Shown here in pieces: positions 16,017-16,676 of a stretch of DNA of 16,676 nt (position 1 is the stretch's first letter; every line of letters starts with the position of its first letter). The notes below the pieces were generated by a model. That model did no database searches and was not told where the DNA came from. It saw nothing but the letters and a program-made list of their open reading frames with translations. Position numbers and translations under genes: made by a program. Source of the DNA: Ruminococcus sp. UBA1366 (GTDB taxonomy: Bacteria > Bacillota > Clostridia > Oscillospirales > Ruminococcaceae); assembly GCA_002306005.1 (NCBI GenBank), contig DBRO01000109.1:26463-43138 (forward strand). Direction: 5' to 3'.

Positions 16017-16676
16017 CTAGTCCACCAACACCGGCTGGAAATCTTCCAACCAAGGCAGTCCGCACCGGTTCAATTCCACCATAAACGGGTCGGGGTCGAA
16101 TTCCTCCACATTGTACACGCCCGGACGTTTCCATACGCCTTTCAACGCCAGCATTGCGCCAATCATCGCGGGAACGCCCGTGGTGTAGGAAATCGCCTGC
16201 GAACCCACTTCACGGTATGCCTCCTGATGGTCACAAATGTTGTAAACATAGTAGTGCTTGGGTTTTCCGTCCTTGATGCCGGTAAAAATACAGCCGATGT
16301 TTGTTTTTCCCACCGTGCGCGGACCAAGGGAGGCAGGGTCGGGGAGTACGGCTTTTAAAAATTGCAGAGGAACAATCTGCCTGCCCTCGTATTCAATCGG
16401 CACAATCGAAGTCATACCGACATTTTCCAGGCATTTTAAGTGCGTTAAATAGCTTTGCCCAAAGGTCATAAAAAACCGAATGCGCTTGATGCCCTTGATG
16501 TTCAACGCAAGGGATTCCAGCTCCTCGTGGTGCATAAGATACATATCCTTTTCGCCCACGCCGGCAAAATAATAAACGCGTTTAATTTCCATCGGCGCGG
16601 TTTCCACCCACTTGCCGTTTTCAATGTAACTGCCGTTGGCACTTACTTCGCGAATGTTAATTTCCGGATTAAAATT
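16017..16676 (-). CDS. Carboxynorspermidine synthase (saccharopine dehydrogenase family), 5' truncated by window edge
   Basis: The frame is open to the right edge, so only the C-terminal 219 residues of a roughly 400-residue protein are seen; the N-terminal NAD(P)H-binding fold lies outside. An apparent GTG start at 16607 is internal. The family pattern includes YYFAGVGEKDMYLMHHEELE, KGIKRIRFFMTFGQSYL, the TNIGCIFTGIKDGKP segment and the closing DPDPFMVELNRCGLPWLEDF. The enzyme reductively condenses aspartate semialdehyde with putrescine or diaminopropane to the carboxy-polyamine that NspC decarboxylates. The adjacent nspC supports this over lysine or saccharopine metabolism. Confidence 0.88.
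   Translation of the reverse strand, partial: NFNPEINIREVSANGSYIENGKWVETAPMEIKRVYYFAGVGEKDMYLMHHEELESLALNIKGIKRIRFFMTFGQSYLTHLKCLENVGMTSIVPIEYEGRQIVPLQFLKAVLPDPASLGPRTVGKTNIGCIFTGIKDGKPKHYYVYNICDHQEAYREVGSQAISYTTGVPAMIGAMLALKGVWKRPGVYNVEEFDPDPFMVELNRCGLPWLEDFQPVLVD

Overview
The window looks like the chromosome of an anaerobic Firmicute, most likely a clostridium of the Oscillospiraceae/Ruminococcaceae type. The evidence is strong AAGGAGG-type ribosome sites, sigma-A-like promoters, about 50% G+C by eye, and clostridial hallmarks: nifI1-nifI2 between nifH and nifD, a nifN-nifB fusion, a split homocitrate synthase (nifV-omega/nifV-alpha) and a Clostridium pasteurianum-type thioredoxin-fold [2Fe-2S] ferredoxin. 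Genus cannot be fixed from the sequence alone.

Layout. Positions 1-1383 hold the 3' two thirds of tex (RNA-binding protein), closed by a bidirectional terminator (1466-1502). A leftward three-gene operon follows (3438 to 1509): an AnfO-family nitrogenase accessory protein, a 324-residue protein with MORN-like repeats and a Cys-rich tail, and a PqqD-like peptide-binding protein. A 349-bp divergent control region (3439-3787) carries a promoter in each direction, two inverted repeats and a transcribed leader. In that leader an antiterminator hairpin with an A1/G4 hexaloop competes with a rho-independent terminator just ahead of nifH.

The rightward nitrogen-fixation cluster is nifH, nifI1, nifI2, nifD, nifK, nifE, nifN-B, [2Fe-2S] ferredoxin, nifV-omega, nifV-alpha (3788-14827), ending in a terminator at 14827-14865. 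Convergent with it, 14864-16676 (minus strand) carries nspC and a partial carboxynorspermidine synthase gene, an alternative spermidine pathway unrelated to nitrogen fixation.

How the genes work together. NifH is the Fe protein and NifDK the MoFe protein. NifI1/NifI2 are PII-like proteins that switch activity off post-translationally when nitrogen is plentiful. NifB makes the NifB-co precursor, NifEN is the scaffold on which it matures, a NifX-like tail may hold the cofactor, and NifV-omega/alpha supply homocitrate. The ferredoxin probably serves electron transfer or MoFe-protein interaction. The AnfO/MORN/PqqD operon is likely an accessory module, because it diverges from nifH and AnfO is nitrogenase-linked, but its chemistry is unknown. 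No nifS, nifU, nifA, anfG or vnfG is present in the window.
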